A stretch of DNA of 64,000 nt. Source: JALZHR01 sp036388475 (GTDB taxonomy: Bacteria > Acidobacteriota > Blastocatellia > Pyrinomonadales > Pyrinomonadaceae). The notes under the pieces were generated by a model. The model searched no databases and was not told the origin of the DNA. It saw only the letters and a program-made list of their open reading frames with translations. Where the stretch lies: the NCBI GenBank assembly GCA_036388475.1, contig DASVRT010000095.1:1-64000 (forward strand), written 5' to 3'. The position numbers and the translations under genes were made by a program. Each line of letters starts with the position of its first letter. Position 1 is the first letter of the stretch. Below are positions 24,881 to 33,227 of this stretch, one piece after another.

Positions 24881-26773
24881 ATGAAAAATCTTTCTTTCGT
24901 TTTATTTCTAATCGTTTTATTTTTCGTTTCCAGTTCTTCGGCGCAAAAGAGCCGCGCAATCAGCGAGGTTCAGGGCGATAAAGTCGCCTCGATGTTTGTC
25001 AACGAACAGGTTCGCGTCAGCGGAATCGTCACGGCGCGGACGCGCAGCGGATTTTTTATCCAGACGCCGGACGACAAAACCGACAACAATCCGAACACTT
25101 CCGAGGGAATTCTCGTTTTCACGCGCACCGAGCCGGGCAGCGAAGCGACCCTCGGAAATCTGGTGTCGGTAACGGGAACGATTGATGAATTTCGCCCGAA
25201 AAGCGAGCCGTCGAGCCTGCCGATTACGGAAATCAGATTCACCAAAGGCAAGGACGTTATCGAGGTCGAGTCGAAAAACAATCCGCTGCCGAAAGCGATT
25301 GCTTTAACCGTCCGGGATTTTACCTCGAATAAAATCGACCAGATTGAAAAATACGAAGGAATGCGCGTTTATGTGGAAACGCTGACGGCAGTCTCGCCGA
25401 CCGGCGGCAGAGTCGAGGATAAAAACGCGACCGCCGAATCGAACGGAACTTTTTTCGCCGTCGTCAAAGGCGTTCCGCGCCCGTTTCGCGAGCCGGGAAT
25501 GGACATTTACGATTACATAATGTCGCCGGACAAGGACAAGCTGAAAAAAGATTATCCGAAAATGCCGATTTTCGATAACAATCCCGAAAGATTGCGAATC
25601 GAAAGCACGTCACAGCTCGGCGCGTCGGCGATTGACGTCAATTCGAAAGCGGAAATCAAAAACCTTTCGGGCGTTTTGCATTACACTTATCGCACCTACA
25701 CGATTTACGTTGACGTTGACAGCAAACATTCTATTTCAAACGCGATTAAGCCGGTCGTTCTGCCGCCGGCTAACGACCGGCAGTTTTCGATTGCCGCCAC
25801 GAATCTGGAAAACTTTTTCGACGACGAAGACGACCCTTCGATGAAGGAAGACATCGTCACGAAAGAAGCCTTTGCGCTGCGCCTGAAAAAAATCTCGGGC
25901 GCGATTCGTGAATATTTGCAGATGCCCGACATCGTCGGCATCGTCGAAGCCGAAAATCTTTCGGCGCTGAAAAGGCTCGCCGAAAAAATCAACGCCGACG
26001 CGGTCGCCGCCGGAAAGCCCAATCCGAAATACGAAGCGTTTCTGATTGACGGCAACGACGGGCGCGGCATCGACAACGGCTTTCTGGTCAAAACCTCGCG
26101 CGTCGAAGTCGTCAGCGTCAAGCAATTCGGCAAGGAAGAAAAATACGAAAATCCCGTCAGAAAAAGCGAATTTTCGCTGAACGACCGACCGCCGCTCGTG
26201 CTCGAAGCTAAAATCAACGACGCGAAAACGAATAAACCGTTTGCCGTGACGGTTATCGTCAATCACTTGAAATCGTTCAACGGCTACAACGACGAAAAAG
26301 ACGCGCCGAACGTCCGTCTGAAAAAACGCCTGCAAGCCGAATATCTGGCGAAATTGGTCAGCGAACGGCAGAAAGCGAATCCGAGCGAGCGAATTCTGCT
26401 CGTCGGCGATTTTAACGCTTATCAATTCAACGACGGAATCGTCGATGTTATCGGCGCGATAAAAGGCACGCCCGCGGCGAAAGACCAGGTTTTGAATCCT
26501 TCGGAAGATTTTCTGAATCCCGATTTAACCGATTTGGTCGAGATGATAAAAGCCGACCAGCGCTATTCCTACAGCTTTGACGGAAACGCGCAGGTGCTCG
26601 ACCATTTTATCGCCAACGACGCGATGAAAAAACATCTCGCCGGCTTCGGCTACCTGCGCGTCAACGCCGATTATCCCGAAACTCTGCGCGGCGACGCCAA
26701 CCGCGTCGAGCGTTATTCAGACCACGATGTTCCGATTGGATATTTTACTTTCGACGAGCAAAATAAACCATAA
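24881..26773 (+). CDS. Secreted endonuclease/exonuclease/phosphatase-fold nuclease
   Basis: A 630-residue exported protein. The signal peptide is about 1-21 (FFVSSSSAQ). An OB-fold-like domain (about 30-280; RVSGIVTARTRSGFFIQTPDD, LGNLVSVTGTIDEFRP) is of the type preceding the ExeM/YhcR nucleases. The C-terminal EEP domain (about 300-625) has the expected ATNLENFFDDEDD start, PDIVGIVEAEN for metal binding, VTVIVNHLKSF, LLVGDFNAYQ and the final YSDHDVPIGYF histidine. It most likely degrades extracellular DNA. It follows the LTD-NUC1 nuclease across an ACGGGACGC-class repeat. Confidence 0.92.
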   Translation: MKNLSFVLFLIVLFFVSSSSAQKSRAISEVQGDKVASMFVNEQVRVSGIVTARTRSGFFIQTPDDKTDNNPNTSEGILVFTRTEPGSEATLGNLVSVTGTIDEFRPKSEPSSLPITEIRFTKGKDVIEVESKNNPLPKAIALTVRDFTSNKIDQIEKYEGMRVYVETLTAVSPTGGRVEDKNATAESNGTFFAVVKGVPRPFREPGMDIYDYIMSPDKDKLKKDYPKMPIFDNNPERLRIESTSQLGASAIDVNSKAEIKNLSGVLHYTYRTYTIYVDVDSKHSISNAIKPVVLPPANDRQFSIAATNLENFFDDEDDPSMKEDIVTKEAFALRLKKISGAIREYLQMPDIVGIVEAENLSALKRLAEKINADAVAAGKPNPKYEAFLIDGNDGRGIDNGFLVKTSRVEVVSVKQFGKEEKYENPVRKSEFSLNDRPPLVLEAKINDAKTNKPFAVTVIVNHLKSFNGYNDEKDAPNVRLKKRLQAEYLAKLVSERQKANPSERILLVGDFNAYQFNDGIVDVIGAIKGTPAAKDQVLNPSEDFLNPDLTDLVEMIKADQRYSYSFDGNAQVLDHFIANDAMKKHLAGFGYLRVNADYPETLRGDANRVERYSDHDVPIGYFTFDEQNKP

Positions 26774-26811
26774 TCAGAATTAGTTTTCTGATATTATGGA
26801 ATTTAGCCATT

Positions 26812-27144
26812 ATGACGAAAATCACAATTTTACCGGAAGACAAAAATTACCGCGCTATTGCCGGGCAAAAGGAATCTATCGGTCGCACAGCCGGTGAGGC
26901 TCTTGACGGTTTAACCGCACAGCTTAGTCAGGATGAAAGCGGAACACTGATAGTAATTCAAAATCAACGTTCCGACAAATTTTTTAACTCTTGGCAACAG
27001 ATGCGTTTGACAGAATTGATGGAAAAACGTAGAAACCAGTCACTTTCAGTTAAAGAAGAAACAGAACTGGAGAATCTGGTTGAAACCGAACTTGACGGAG
27101 CACGACAAAGGTCAGAAGAATTACTTAGTGAATTAAAACCATAA
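26812..27144 (+). CDS. Small hypothetical protein, possible partner of the HNH nuclease
   Basis: A 110-residue soluble protein. The N-terminal half begins KITILPEDKNYRAIAG and continues TAGEALDGLTAQL; the middle is ESGTLIVIQNQRSDKFF; the C-terminal half is a charged helix (RLTELMEKRRNQS, then EETELENLVETEL). I recall similar ~110-residue proteins in cyanobacteria and other phyla, often near an HNH nuclease gene, but none with a known function; this recollection needs a search. Base composition is more AT-rich than the flanks, which fits recent transfer together with the HNH gene 178 bp downstream. It has no signal peptide. Confidence 0.75.
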   Translation: MTKITILPEDKNYRAIAGQKESIGRTAGEALDGLTAQLSQDESGTLIVIQNQRSDKFFNSWQQMRLTELMEKRRNQSLSVKEETELENLVETELDGARQRSEELLSELKP

Positions 27145-27196
27145 CAATAAGTTGACAAATTTCTGGGCTGTGTTTTCGTAAAAAACGAAAATATAA

Positions 27197-27276
27197 GCCG
27201 TCCAAATTATGACGGCAACCGGATTTTAAATAAGTCCGATAGATTACTCGAAAAAGAGTAATTTGTCGGGCTTTTT
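27197..27276 (+). promoter_or_regulatory. Structured leader or terminator before the HNH gene
   Basis: Three hairpins follow one another. GCCGTC (27197-27202) pairs with GACGGC (27211-27216). ATTACTC (27243-27249) pairs with GAGTAAT (27256-27262). AAGTCCGA (27232-27239) can pair with TCGGGCTT (27266-27273), which runs straight into TTTTT and so forms a terminator. CGGATTT (27220-27226) competes for AAGTCCG, giving an alternative fold. It may just terminate the upstream gene, or attenuate the HNH gene that starts at 27323. Confidence 0.5.
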
Positions 27277-27322
27277 CTATTTGTAATAAATTAAACTAAA
27301 GAGATAAAACCAACATAGCTAT

Positions 27323-27724
27323 ATGAACAAGAATTACTCTTTCGTCGCTGCTCGAGCAAAACGCACTTGCGAATACTGTCACGCGCCAGAAGCCGTCTTT
27401 AATCTTCAATTCGAGGTTGAACATATCAAACCTCTTTCTCGCGGCGGAAGTAGGGACCTAGAGAATTTGGCGCTGTCCTGTCGCTCCTGTAATCTTTACA
27501 AATCTGATTCAATTTCAGATTTTGACAACGAAACGCAAACCGAAACTAAACTTTTCAATCCGCGCCAAGATACTTGGACAGAGCATTTTTCAATAAATCA
27601 AAAGACTGGCGAAATTATTGGTTTGACGAATATTGGTCGAGCTACCGTTTCGCGTTTGCGAATAAACGGCAAAGCTCAACTTGCCGCTAGATTCCAATGG
27701 CTAGAGCTTGGTCTTTTTGATTAA
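27323..27724 (+). CDS. HNH endonuclease
   Basis: A 133-residue HNH nuclease with zinc-stabilised fold: C16-x2-C19 and C53-x2-C56, the motif VEHIKPLSRGG (H34) and N48/N57 in LENLALSCRSCN. The catalytic E-H pair replaces the more common D-H. The C-terminal part (NPRQDTWTEHF; GRATVSRLRIN) matches a stand-alone HNH family found widely in bacteria. It is AT-richer than its neighbours and convergent with a small minus-strand gene 10 bp away. It may be a defence or mobile-DNA nuclease; the biological target is unknown. Confidence 0.88.
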   Translation: MNKNYSFVAARAKRTCEYCHAPEAVFNLQFEVEHIKPLSRGGSRDLENLALSCRSCNLYKSDSISDFDNETQTETKLFNPRQDTWTEHFSINQKTGEIIGLTNIGRATVSRLRINGKAQLAARFQWLELGLFD

Positions 27725-27734
27725 ATAGTTGTTA

Positions 27735-27953
27735 TTATTTCTCCCGCATTTTATATGCCTGCACCGCTTCCGCCGCGCCTTCGTGCATAATTTCCGGTTT
27801 GTGATAGCGCCAGTATTTTTCGTATTCCTCGTCGCTCATCCCTGAGTTTATCTGGCGATGTTTCTGCTTTAAAAAATCCTCGCACCACTGGCGAATGTCG
27901 GGGCTTTGATTGAGCGCCGTCCGCGCGCCGTGCATTAAATTGTCGCGTTCCAT
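27735..27953 (-). CDS. Small hypothetical protein, 72 residues
   Basis: A short soluble protein starting MERDNLMHGA and containing QWCEDFLKQKHRQINSGMSDEEYEKYWRYHKPEI. I do not recognise it. The start at 27953 is clear: the minus strand has GGAGGTAAATTT directly before ATG. The frame is open far upstream (to 28262), but that extension overlaps the M16 promoter and signal-peptide region and has no ribosome site, so it was rejected. Aromatic and charged residues suggest a small helical protein, perhaps DNA- or protein-binding. Confidence 0.7.
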   Translation of the reverse strand: MERDNLMHGARTALNQSPDIRQWCEDFLKQKHRQINSGMSDEEYEKYWRYHKPEIMHEGAAEAVQAYKMREK

Positions 27954-28110
27954 AAATTTACCTCCGTTTGTGATATTGTAAAACTTATTCGCAAACTTTG
28001 CGTAAAAAATAAACTGTTGTTCGATTGAAAGAGACTCGAACGGAATCAAATCCAACCTATGTCTCTCGTTCGGCATCTGAAACCCAACATCAATATTGGA
28101 GTTCTTCAGC

Positions 28111-29634
28111 GTGAAAAAAATTTTTCTATTTTCGCTTCTGGCTATTTTAAGTTTAGCCGATATAAATTTTGCCCAAAAGACGGTGCCGACGCCGAAAACG
28201 GCGGTGACGACCAAAAATCTCCCGACCAGAGCGCAGGACGCGCCGGTCGTTCCGTTTGTCAATAAAGTTTTGCCGAACGGTCTGGAAGTGATTGTCCTGC
28301 CGGACGCGAGCGTGCCGATTGTGACGGTCGAGCTGGCGGTGCGTAACGGTTCGTTTACCGAGCCGCCCGAACTGAACGGCTTGTCGCATCTTTACGAGCA
28401 TATGTTTTTCAAAACCAATCGCTCGATAATGGTTTTCCGCTGCGAGCAGATTCAAAGCTACAAGAGATTTGATTTGTATAAACAAAACAATTGCGACGAG
28501 CATCTGAAATACAAATCGGAAATCGGCGACGGCACATATCTCGGCGAAATCGGCAGTCTGGGCATTACCTACAACGGGACGACGCGCGAGGAAGTCGTCA
28601 ATTATTATTTCACGACGACCAGCCCGTACGTTTCGACGGCGATTCGCTTTATCAACGACGCGGTGCGCTTTCCGGTTTTTGACGAGGACGAGTTTGCGCG
28701 CGAAAAACAGGTTGTCATCGGCGAAATCGACCGCAACGAATCGAATCCGTATTTCTATCTGCAACGGAATCTGATGGAAAAGCTTTTTTACAAATACCCG
28801 ACGCGCAAAAACGCGCTCGGCTCGCGCGAATCGGTCGGCACGGCGACCACCGAAAAAATGCGCACGATTCAGGGTCGTTATTACGTCCCGAACAATTCGG
28901 CTCTCGTCATCACGGGCGACGTCAAACCGGAAGAAGTTTTCAAAATCGCGGAAGAAGTTTTCGGCGGCTGGAAAAAACGCGAAGCCGACCCGTTCAAAGA
29001 TTTTCCGCTGGTCGAGCATCCGGCGCTGACGAAAAGCGAGGGAATAATCGTCGAGCAGCCCGTCAATAACGTTTTAATTCAAATCGGCTGGCACGGTCCT
29101 TCAATCGGCAAAGACAATCCGGCAACGTACGCGGCGGACGTTTTCTCATATATTCTGACGCAGCCCGATTCGCGCTTCCAGCGCGCGCTGGTCGATACGG
29201 GTTTGGTCGTCGCGGCTGACGTCAGCTATTACACGCAGCGCAACACGGGTCCGATTACCCTGACTCTGGTGACGACGCCGGAAAAATCGAAAGCCGCGCT
29301 CGCCGCCGCTTACGCGGAATTCGCCAAATTTACGAACGCCGATTATTACACGGGCGAAGAATTATCGAACGCGACAACCCTGCTCGAATCGAGAGACTTG
29401 TTCGAGCGCGAAAAACTGAGCGAATACGCGCACACTTTAAGTTTCTGGTGGTCTTCGACCGGAATCGAATATTTTCGCGGTTATCACAAAAATATGCGCG
29501 CCGTTTCGCGCGAGGAAATTAATCGTTACGTGAAAACTTACATTCAGGGCAAACCGCACGTCGGCATTGCTTTGATTTCGTCACAGTCGCAGCAGGAGGC
29601 GAAATTAACGCCCGAAGATTTGATTGGAAAATAA
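28111..29634 (+). CDS. M16 family zinc metallopeptidase, catalytic subunit
   Basis: A 507-residue exported pitrilysin-type peptidase. The start is the GTG at 28111 with GGAG nine bases before it; it gives a proper signal peptide (KKIFLFSLLAILSLADINFAQ). The inverted zinc site HLYEH (HxxEH) is intact, with the third ligand region EFAREKQVVIGEIDRNE downstream. Between the zinc motif and the next helix there is an inserted stretch (VFRCEQIQSYKRFDLYKQ). The second half is the M16 C-terminal domain (NVLIQIGWHGPS). It overlaps no gene but is 4 bp from the inactive M16 partner, so the two probably form a heterodimer in the periplasm. Confidence 0.93.
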   Translation: MKKIFLFSLLAILSLADINFAQKTVPTPKTAVTTKNLPTRAQDAPVVPFVNKVLPNGLEVIVLPDASVPIVTVELAVRNGSFTEPPELNGLSHLYEHMFFKTNRSIMVFRCEQIQSYKRFDLYKQNNCDEHLKYKSEIGDGTYLGEIGSLGITYNGTTREEVVNYYFTTTSPYVSTAIRFINDAVRFPVFDEDEFAREKQVVIGEIDRNESNPYFYLQRNLMEKLFYKYPTRKNALGSRESVGTATTEKMRTIQGRYYVPNNSALVITGDVKPEEVFKIAEEVFGGWKKREADPFKDFPLVEHPALTKSEGIIVEQPVNNVLIQIGWHGPSIGKDNPATYAADVFSYILTQPDSRFQRALVDTGLVVAADVSYYTQRNTGPITLTLVTTPEKSKAALAAAYAEFAKFTNADYYTGEELSNATTLLESRDLFEREKLSEYAHTLSFWWSSTGIEYFRGYHKNMRAVSREEINRYVKTYIQGKPHVGIALISSQSQQEAKLTPEDLIGK

Positions 29635-29638
29635 ATTT

Positions 29639-31009
29639 ATGAAAGTGGTTAGTAGTCAGTTATCAGTGGTCAGTCGTTTCTTTTTGCTGACGTTAATTGT
29701 TTTATCTTTTGTCTTTACGGCTCTCGCTCAGGACGGCGGGCGGGCGAGTTTGACGGCGCAGGTCGCGCAGGTTAAGGAATTTGATGTCAACGGCTTGAAA
29801 GTTCTGGTCAAGCGTCGTCCTTTAAGCCCGACGGTCGCCGCCGGTCTTTTTATTCGCGGCGGCGTGAAAAACGTGACGGCGCAAAATGCAGGCGTCGAGA
29901 ATTTTATGCTGAGCGCGATGACCGAAGGCAGCAAGGCTTTCCCGCGCGAAACCCTGCGCCGCGAATTAGCCAGAACCGGAAGCTCTATCGGTTCGAGCGC
30001 CGGTTACGATTTCAGCGTCATCAGTCTCGCTTCGACGCGCCAGAATTTTGACCGCTCGTGGGATATTTTCACCGACCTCGCGCTGAATCCGGCTTTTGCG
30101 CCCGCCGACGTGAATCTGGCGAAAGACAGAATCCTGACGAGCCTGCGCGACGACACGGACGACCCCGATGGGTTTTTGCAGGTTTTGCAGAACAAGGTGA
30201 TTTATGCGAATCACCCGTACGGAAACGACCCGCGCGGAACGATGGAAACCGTCGGGCGCACGACCTCCGACGATTTGCGCGCTTATCACCAGAAAACGAT
30301 GCAGACATCGCAGCTTCTGCTCGTGATAGTCGGCGATTTGGACGCGGAGGATTTGCAGAAACGCATCACGGATTCGTTCGGAAAACTGCCGAAGGGCGCT
30401 TACAAGGAACAAACCGCCGGCGCTTTTAATTTCGCCGAGCCGACGCTCGATGTCACTACGCGCAGCTTGCCGACGAATTATATTCAAGGCGTTTTCGAGG
30501 CGCCTTCGCTCGCCAGTCCCGATTTTTACGCGATGCGCGTGGCGACGACGCTTTTGCGCGACCGTGTTTTTGAAGAAGTCCGCGTTAAACGCAATCTTTC
30601 CTATGCGCCGAGCGCGGATATGAATGCGCTCGGCGTCAGCACGGGAAATATTTACGTGACGGCAGTTGATGCCAATCAGGCGGTCAGCCTGATGCTTAAT
30701 GAAATCAAGTCTCTGAAAGACGAAACGGTTGACGCGCGCGAAATTTCCGGCGTGACCGGACAGTTTTTGACGACTTATTACGTTGGGCAGGAAACCAATG
30801 CGGCGCAGGCTGCCGAGCTTGCCAAATACGAATTAATCGGCGGCGGCTGGCGCAACTCATTCGGCTTTCTGGATAAAGTCAAACAAGTCACGCCCGCCGA
30901 CGTGCAGCGCGTTTCACAGAAATATATGAAGAATTTGCGCTTTATCGTTCTCGGCGAGCCGAAGGCGATTAACCGCGAAATCTTTTTGCAGAAATCTGCG
31001 CAGAAATAA
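29639..31009 (+). CDS. M16 family peptidase-like protein, non-catalytic subunit
   Basis: A 456-residue partner of the upstream peptidase. It has M16 domains, but the zinc-binding HxxEH is replaced by GVENFMLSAM, so it cannot bind zinc in the usual way. The conserved RVKRNLSYAPSADM segment and later helices are present; such subunits complete the chamber and bind substrate. The signal peptide core is RFFLLTLIVLSFVFTALAQ. The residues before it (KVVSSQLSVVS) are encoded by GTCAGTTATCAGTGGTCAGT-like words of the same sort as the intergenic repeats, which suggests that a repeat was captured by the start of the gene. Confidence 0.92.
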   Translation: MKVVSSQLSVVSRFFLLTLIVLSFVFTALAQDGGRASLTAQVAQVKEFDVNGLKVLVKRRPLSPTVAAGLFIRGGVKNVTAQNAGVENFMLSAMTEGSKAFPRETLRRELARTGSSIGSSAGYDFSVISLASTRQNFDRSWDIFTDLALNPAFAPADVNLAKDRILTSLRDDTDDPDGFLQVLQNKVIYANHPYGNDPRGTMETVGRTTSDDLRAYHQKTMQTSQLLLVIVGDLDAEDLQKRITDSFGKLPKGAYKEQTAGAFNFAEPTLDVTTRSLPTNYIQGVFEAPSLASPDFYAMRVATTLLRDRVFEEVRVKRNLSYAPSADMNALGVSTGNIYVTAVDANQAVSLMLNEIKSLKDETVDAREISGVTGQFLTTYYVGQETNAAQAAELAKYELIGGGWRNSFGFLDKVKQVTPADVQRVSQKYMKNLRFIVLGEPKAINREIFLQKSAQK

Positions 31010-31049
31010 TTGGAGAGCGGCGGCTTAAATCGCGCTCGGATATAAAAGA

Positions 31050-31140
31050 AACGGGACGCTGATTTTTCAGGATTGTTCAGATAAATTAGGATTTAAATCT
31101 TAATCAATCTTATTCAATCTTAAAAAATCAGCGTCCCGCT
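31050..31140. repeat. Palindromic repeat of the ACGGGACGC class, copy 2
   Basis: CGGGACGCTGATTTTT (31052-31067) pairs perfectly with 31123-31138. The loop holds further T/A-rich words (ATTAGGATTTAAATC; CTTAATCAATCTTATTC). It lies between the convergent M16 and DUF6600 genes and matches copy 1 at 24749-24847 over the left arm. Confidence 0.8.
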
Positions 31141-31169
31141 CTTTTTGGGCATTTGCACGAAACCCGCTT

Positions 31170-33197
31170 CTACCTGTTCAAACCGTCCTTCGGGTTTTTG
31201 CTTTTATTCTCCACCGGCGGCGGCTCCGGTTTCGGTTCGGGCTTCGGTTCTTCGCGGCGCGGCTCCGGTTTCGGCTCTTCGCGCCGAGGCTCTTCCCGTC
31301 GCGGTTCTTCACGCGGTCGCTCGTTGCGAGGCTCGTTTCTCACCGGAGGCTGTTCCTGTCGCGGGCGCTCTTTCGGTTCTTCGCGCGGCGGCGGAACATA
31401 AACAGGTATCTGATTTTCGTCGCGACGTGGTTTGACGACAGGCTGGTCGTTGTCGCGTGGTTTATCGCGCGGCGGACGCACCGGAGTTTCGTTTCGCGGA
31501 GTTTGATTCTCGGTGTTGTCGTCTTGTCTGACGACCGGGCGCACCGGAGGACGCTCGACCGCGCCGGTCTTGCGGATTTCCGTATTGCCGCCTTCAATCG
31601 TGCTTTTGACTTGTTCGCCGCCGCTCAAATCCCGCTGGCGTGTAACCGGTTTTCTGTCCTCGAAAACTTTCTTCTGGCGAATTTCTTCGTCCATCGGAAC
31701 GCCGACTTTGCGTTCGACGACGCCGGTTCTGGCAATCGGTTCGGATTTAACGCGCGATTTTTCGATGATAATTTCATTTCTGACCGTCGCGGTTTTAACA
31801 ATTCCGACCGGAAGCGACGGCACTTCTTTAACCATCGTGTCCGGGTCTTTCGATAAAACCAGTTTGGCGACATCCAGCGGGGCGGTTTTCGCGCCTTTTA
31901 TTTGATTGCCGAATTGCTCTTTGGCAACCGTGACGACCGCGCCCGGCGGAATTGTCTGCAAAGGCGGCAATTTAGGACCTTTACCCGGCAAAGGCGCGGG
32001 AACAGCCGCCGGCGTCGGCGATGGCGTCGGCGTGGGATTAACCCCGCCGTTTGTATTGTTGTTATTATTGTTATTACCGTAACGCCGTCTCCGGTGATAA
32101 TAGCCGTTGTAGTTGTAATAACCGTAATCGTACGGCAGCGGATACCAGCAAATCAGATTGCCCGACCACGTCACGACCACCAAAGCCGGCTGCCACCAGC
32201 TGCGGCGCGAGCGATACGACGCATACGGCGTCCAGCACCATTCGCCGTCGACGTAAATCCAGCGCCCGTGATGATAAGTCGCCCAGCCCCAGGGCTCGTC
32301 GTTGACCCAGGTCCAGCCGTATGGCGGAACCCAGCGCCATTGACCGTAACGATACGGCGACCAATCGGCGTAACCGGCGGTCGAATTCCGGTAAGGTCGC
32401 CAGACCCAGCCGTATTTGCGCGTGAAAACCCAATCGCCGTAATCGCTTAAATCCTCTGCGCCATACATATCGCGGTCGTAATATTTATCGTAATAAGCGT
32501 CGCGCAGAAGCTTTTCGATTTTCGCGTCGCGTTCCAGAACCCATTCGTCCCATTCGTCGGCGGCGCGCCCGGCGTCAGCCATTTGCCATTCGCCTGCGTT
32601 GCCGCCGTCCAGATAAACCGTCGCGCTGCGCCCGTTGCGAAGCGTGAAACCGGAATTTTCCGAATAGACTCTCGCTTCCGCACCGTCGGTCGCCGACACG
32701 CGAATCTGCGTCGAATCCTTGTCGCCCGCGTCGATGCGATAGAGTCCGGTTTTCTGCACGGAAACGGTCGTCTGCGGCGCGTCAATCTCGAAATAAGACC
32801 GGCTTTTATCAAAGCTCAAAACGCGCAGGCTCAGAGTTCCCTGCGGCAGACTCAGAGCCACGCCTTCATCTCTTAAAGTCGTAATTTTTAAATAAGAATT
32901 TTCCGCCAGACGCAAGAATGAATCGCGGTCGAATTGAATCTCGATGCGCGCGTTCAGTTCGGTCGCAATCTGGTCGCCTTCAACAATAGGTAAATTTAAT
33001 GAAGCACGTTCCCAATCGTCACTATCGGCGCGCTTGATTTGAACGTCGCCGCGCAGAAAACTGATTCGCGCCACGCGCGCCGTGACTTCCGGGATGTAAT
33101 CGTCAGTACCGGCGGCGGTCGGATTGGCAAAAACGGTATCAAATAACAAAAGAGGCATCAACAGAACTAATGCCCAAAGAACACTGGCTAAACGCAT
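31170..33197 (-). CDS. Secreted DUF6600/FecR-domain protein with Pro/Arg-rich tail
   Basis: A 675-residue exported protein. The signal peptide is about 1-25. A FecR-like domain lies at about 40-205 (VARISFLRGDVQIKRADSDDW; VEGDQIATELNARIEIQFD; TTVSVQKTGLYRIDAG). A DUF6600 region rich in Trp and Tyr follows (about 235-355) with the repeated theme PYGWTWVNDEPWGWATYHHGRW split in two. The C-terminal ~130 residues are a low-complexity Pro/Arg/Glu tail with REEP/PKPEP units. This is a common acidobacterial architecture of unknown function, probably periplasmic or cell-wall associated. A (CTTG)5 repeat lies directly before its ribosome site. Confidence 0.88.
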   Translation of the reverse strand: MRLASVLWALVLLMPLLLFDTVFANPTAAGTDDYIPEVTARVARISFLRGDVQIKRADSDDWERASLNLPIVEGDQIATELNARIEIQFDRDSFLRLAENSYLKITTLRDEGVALSLPQGTLSLRVLSFDKSRSYFEIDAPQTTVSVQKTGLYRIDAGDKDSTQIRVSATDGAEARVYSENSGFTLRNGRSATVYLDGGNAGEWQMADAGRAADEWDEWVLERDAKIEKLLRDAYYDKYYDRDMYGAEDLSDYGDWVFTRKYGWVWRPYRNSTAGYADWSPYRYGQWRWVPPYGWTWVNDEPWGWATYHHGRWIYVDGEWCWTPYASYRSRRSWWQPALVVVTWSGNLICWYPLPYDYGYYNYNGYYHRRRRYGNNNNNNNTNGGVNPTPTPSPTPAAVPAPLPGKGPKLPPLQTIPPGAVVTVAKEQFGNQIKGAKTAPLDVAKLVLSKDPDTMVKEVPSLPVGIVKTATVRNEIIIEKSRVKSEPIARTGVVERKVGVPMDEEIRQKKVFEDRKPVTRQRDLSGGEQVKSTIEGGNTEIRKTGAVERPPVRPVVRQDDNTENQTPRNETPVRPPRDKPRDNDQPVVKPRRDENQIPVYVPPPREEPKERPRQEQPPVRNEPRNERPREEPRREEPRREEPKPEPRREEPKPEPKPEPPPVENKSKNPKDGLNR

Positions 33198-33207
33198 ATA
33201 CTTTCTC

Positions 33208-33227
33208 CTTGCTTGCTTGCTTGCTTG
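33208..33227. repeat. (CTTG)5 tetranucleotide repeat
   Basis: Five exact copies of CTTG end at the ribosome site of the minus-strand DUF6600 gene. On that strand the order is (CAAG)5, then GAGAAAGTAT, then ATG; the last CAAG overlaps the AAGGAG ribosome site. Slippage would change the 5' leader by 4 nt steps. Confidence 0.85.

Noticed and set aside
28096..28110. Upstream TTG start for the catalytic M16 gene
   Set aside because: A GTG at 28111 has a proper ribosome site and gives a signal peptide directly.
27954..28262. Long 5' extension of the 72-residue minus-strand gene
   Set aside because: It has no ribosome site and overlaps the promoter and signal-peptide region of the M16 gene; the ATG at 27953 has GGAGGT.
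31180..31420. Repetitive GGCTCTTCGCG-like sequence
   Set aside because: It is the codon repeat of the Pro/Arg/Glu tail of the DUF6600 protein, not a mobile repeat.
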